Origin: an uncultured Lachnospiraceae bacterium | GTDB lineage: Bacteria; Bacillota; Clostridia; Lachnospirales; Lachnospiraceae | DNA: 6,874 bases | Direction of reading: 5' to 3' | Assembly (NCBI GenBank): GCA_902797015.1 | Contig: CADBRG010000114.1 | Coordinates: forward strand, 1-6,874 | Shown here: in pieces, positions 6,395-6,874 of the stretch | Position numbering within the stretch: the first letter of the stretch is position 1 | Layout: every line of letters begins with the position of its first letter | Made by a program: the position numbers and the translations under genes | The notes under the pieces: model-generated | What the model was told of the DNA's origin: nothing | What the model saw: only the letters and a program-made list of their open reading frames with translations | The model's database searches: none

Positions 6395-6874
6395 AAAAGC
6401 TTTAACGCCTCATTAAAATCATCAATAAAATAATCCGCCATATCGATCTTCTGCTGTCTCTGATGTGCGGAATACGCATCCTCAATGGCACAGACTTCCA
6501 TTCCGGCACGATGCCCCGCCTGGATCCCCTTCGGGAGATCTTCAAAGACCAGACAGTCTTTGGGTTCTATTCCGATCGCATCGGCCGCATACAGATAAAC
6601 ATCCGGCGCCGGTTTTCCAGCATTTGCCTCGCAGCTTGTTGATAAAACGGAGAACAGATCGCTGATTCCCTGAACCTCCAGGAAATGCTCCGCCAGCAGT
6701 CTGGAATTGCTCGTCGCAATCCCCAGCAAAACACCGTTTTCATGCAGTTTGTAAAGAAGCTCTCTGGCGCCGGTTTTTAAAAAAATGCGCGTCTCATAGC
6801 TGTCATAAGCCATATCATTCCAGATGACCTTCAATTCATCGATCGTCTCAGGCAGATTGAACTCACTGACAAAA
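6391..6874 (-). CDS. HAD-superfamily phosphatase (beta-phosphoglucomutase-like subfamily IA), C-terminal part
   Basis: About 160 C-terminal residues are visible; the frame is open to the window edge, so the start and the DxD nucleophile motif are missing. Present are HAD motif II (ATSNSR, T54-S55 of the fragment), motif III lysine in GKPAPDVYLYAADAIGIEP (K87), and motif IV LVFEDLPKGIQAG (E111-D112), followed by the RAGM segment usual in subfamily IA. It ends with YFIDDFNEAL. These proteins hydrolyse or mutate small phosphorylated metabolites, often sugar phosphates. Substrate cannot be assigned, and nothing links it to the histidinol-phosphate phosphatase missing from the his cluster. An internal TTG at 6834 could be mistaken for a start, but the reading frame continues upstream. 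It is coupled to the pseudouridine synthase gene by an ATGA overlap. Confidence 0.92.
   Translation of the reverse strand, partial: FVSEFNLPETIDELKVIWNDMAYDSYETRIFLKTGARELLYKLHENGVLLGIATSNSRLLAEHFLEVQGISDLFSVLSTSCEANAGKPAPDVYLYAADAIGIEPKDCLVFEDLPKGIQAGHRAGMEVCAIEDAYSAHQRQQKIDMADYFIDDFNEALKLL

Noticed and set aside
6832..6834. TTG at 6834 as the start of a short 147-residue HAD protein
   Set aside because: The frame stays open to the window edge, and a HAD phosphatase needs an upstream DxD motif and cap region, so the gene begins outside the window.
6391..6874. HAD gene as the missing histidinol-phosphate phosphatase
   Set aside because: Its motifs fit the beta-phosphoglucomutase-like subfamily, it belongs to a separate operon, and nothing in the sequence points to histidinol phosphate.

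Overview
The window looks like chromosomal DNA of a Firmicute of class Clostridia, most likely Lachnospiraceae. The evidence is protein character (the RecU, HisZ and split short-form HisG types), strong AGGAG-type ribosome binding sites, a SigA-type promoter and moderate GC content. This placement is inference from memory of the families, not a search. Every credible gene lies on the minus strand, so the genes are read here from right to left. The largest gap between genes is about 80 bases. I see no tRNA, rRNA, CRISPR array, insertion sequence or phage gene.

The right third (about 6874 down to 4874) is the tail of a housekeeping operon: a HAD-family phosphatase cut by the window edge, an RluA-family pseudouridine synthase whose ATG overlaps the phosphatase stop by 4 bases, and the Holliday junction resolvase RecU, whose ribosome binding site shares bases with the synthase stop codon. 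Its promoter lies outside the window.

The middle and left hold a histidine operon, hisZ-hisG-hisD-hisB-hisI, with gaps of 1 to 31 bases. Its promoter is a perfect TTGACA-17-TATAAT element, and the recU stop codon sits inside the -35 box. The leader is only about 47 bases, too short for a T-box, but it carries two overlapping near-palindromes 8 bp apart, placed like an operator. HisZ and the short HisG together should form ATP phosphoribosyltransferase (step 1). HisI, HisB and HisD supply the phosphoribosyl-AMP cyclohydrolase, imidazoleglycerol-phosphate dehydratase and histidinol dehydrogenase steps. hisE, hisA, hisH, hisF, hisC and the histidinol-phosphatase gene are not here and must lie elsewhere if the pathway is complete.

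At the left end, the hisI stop overlaps the start of a radical SAM-type protein of uncharacterised family (TIGR03960-like), cut by the window edge. This is mostly an ordinary biosynthetic region. The points most worth checking are the candidate his operator, the promoter buried in the recU end, the translational link between hisI and the uncharacterised gene, and a marked excess of the palindrome CGATCG.
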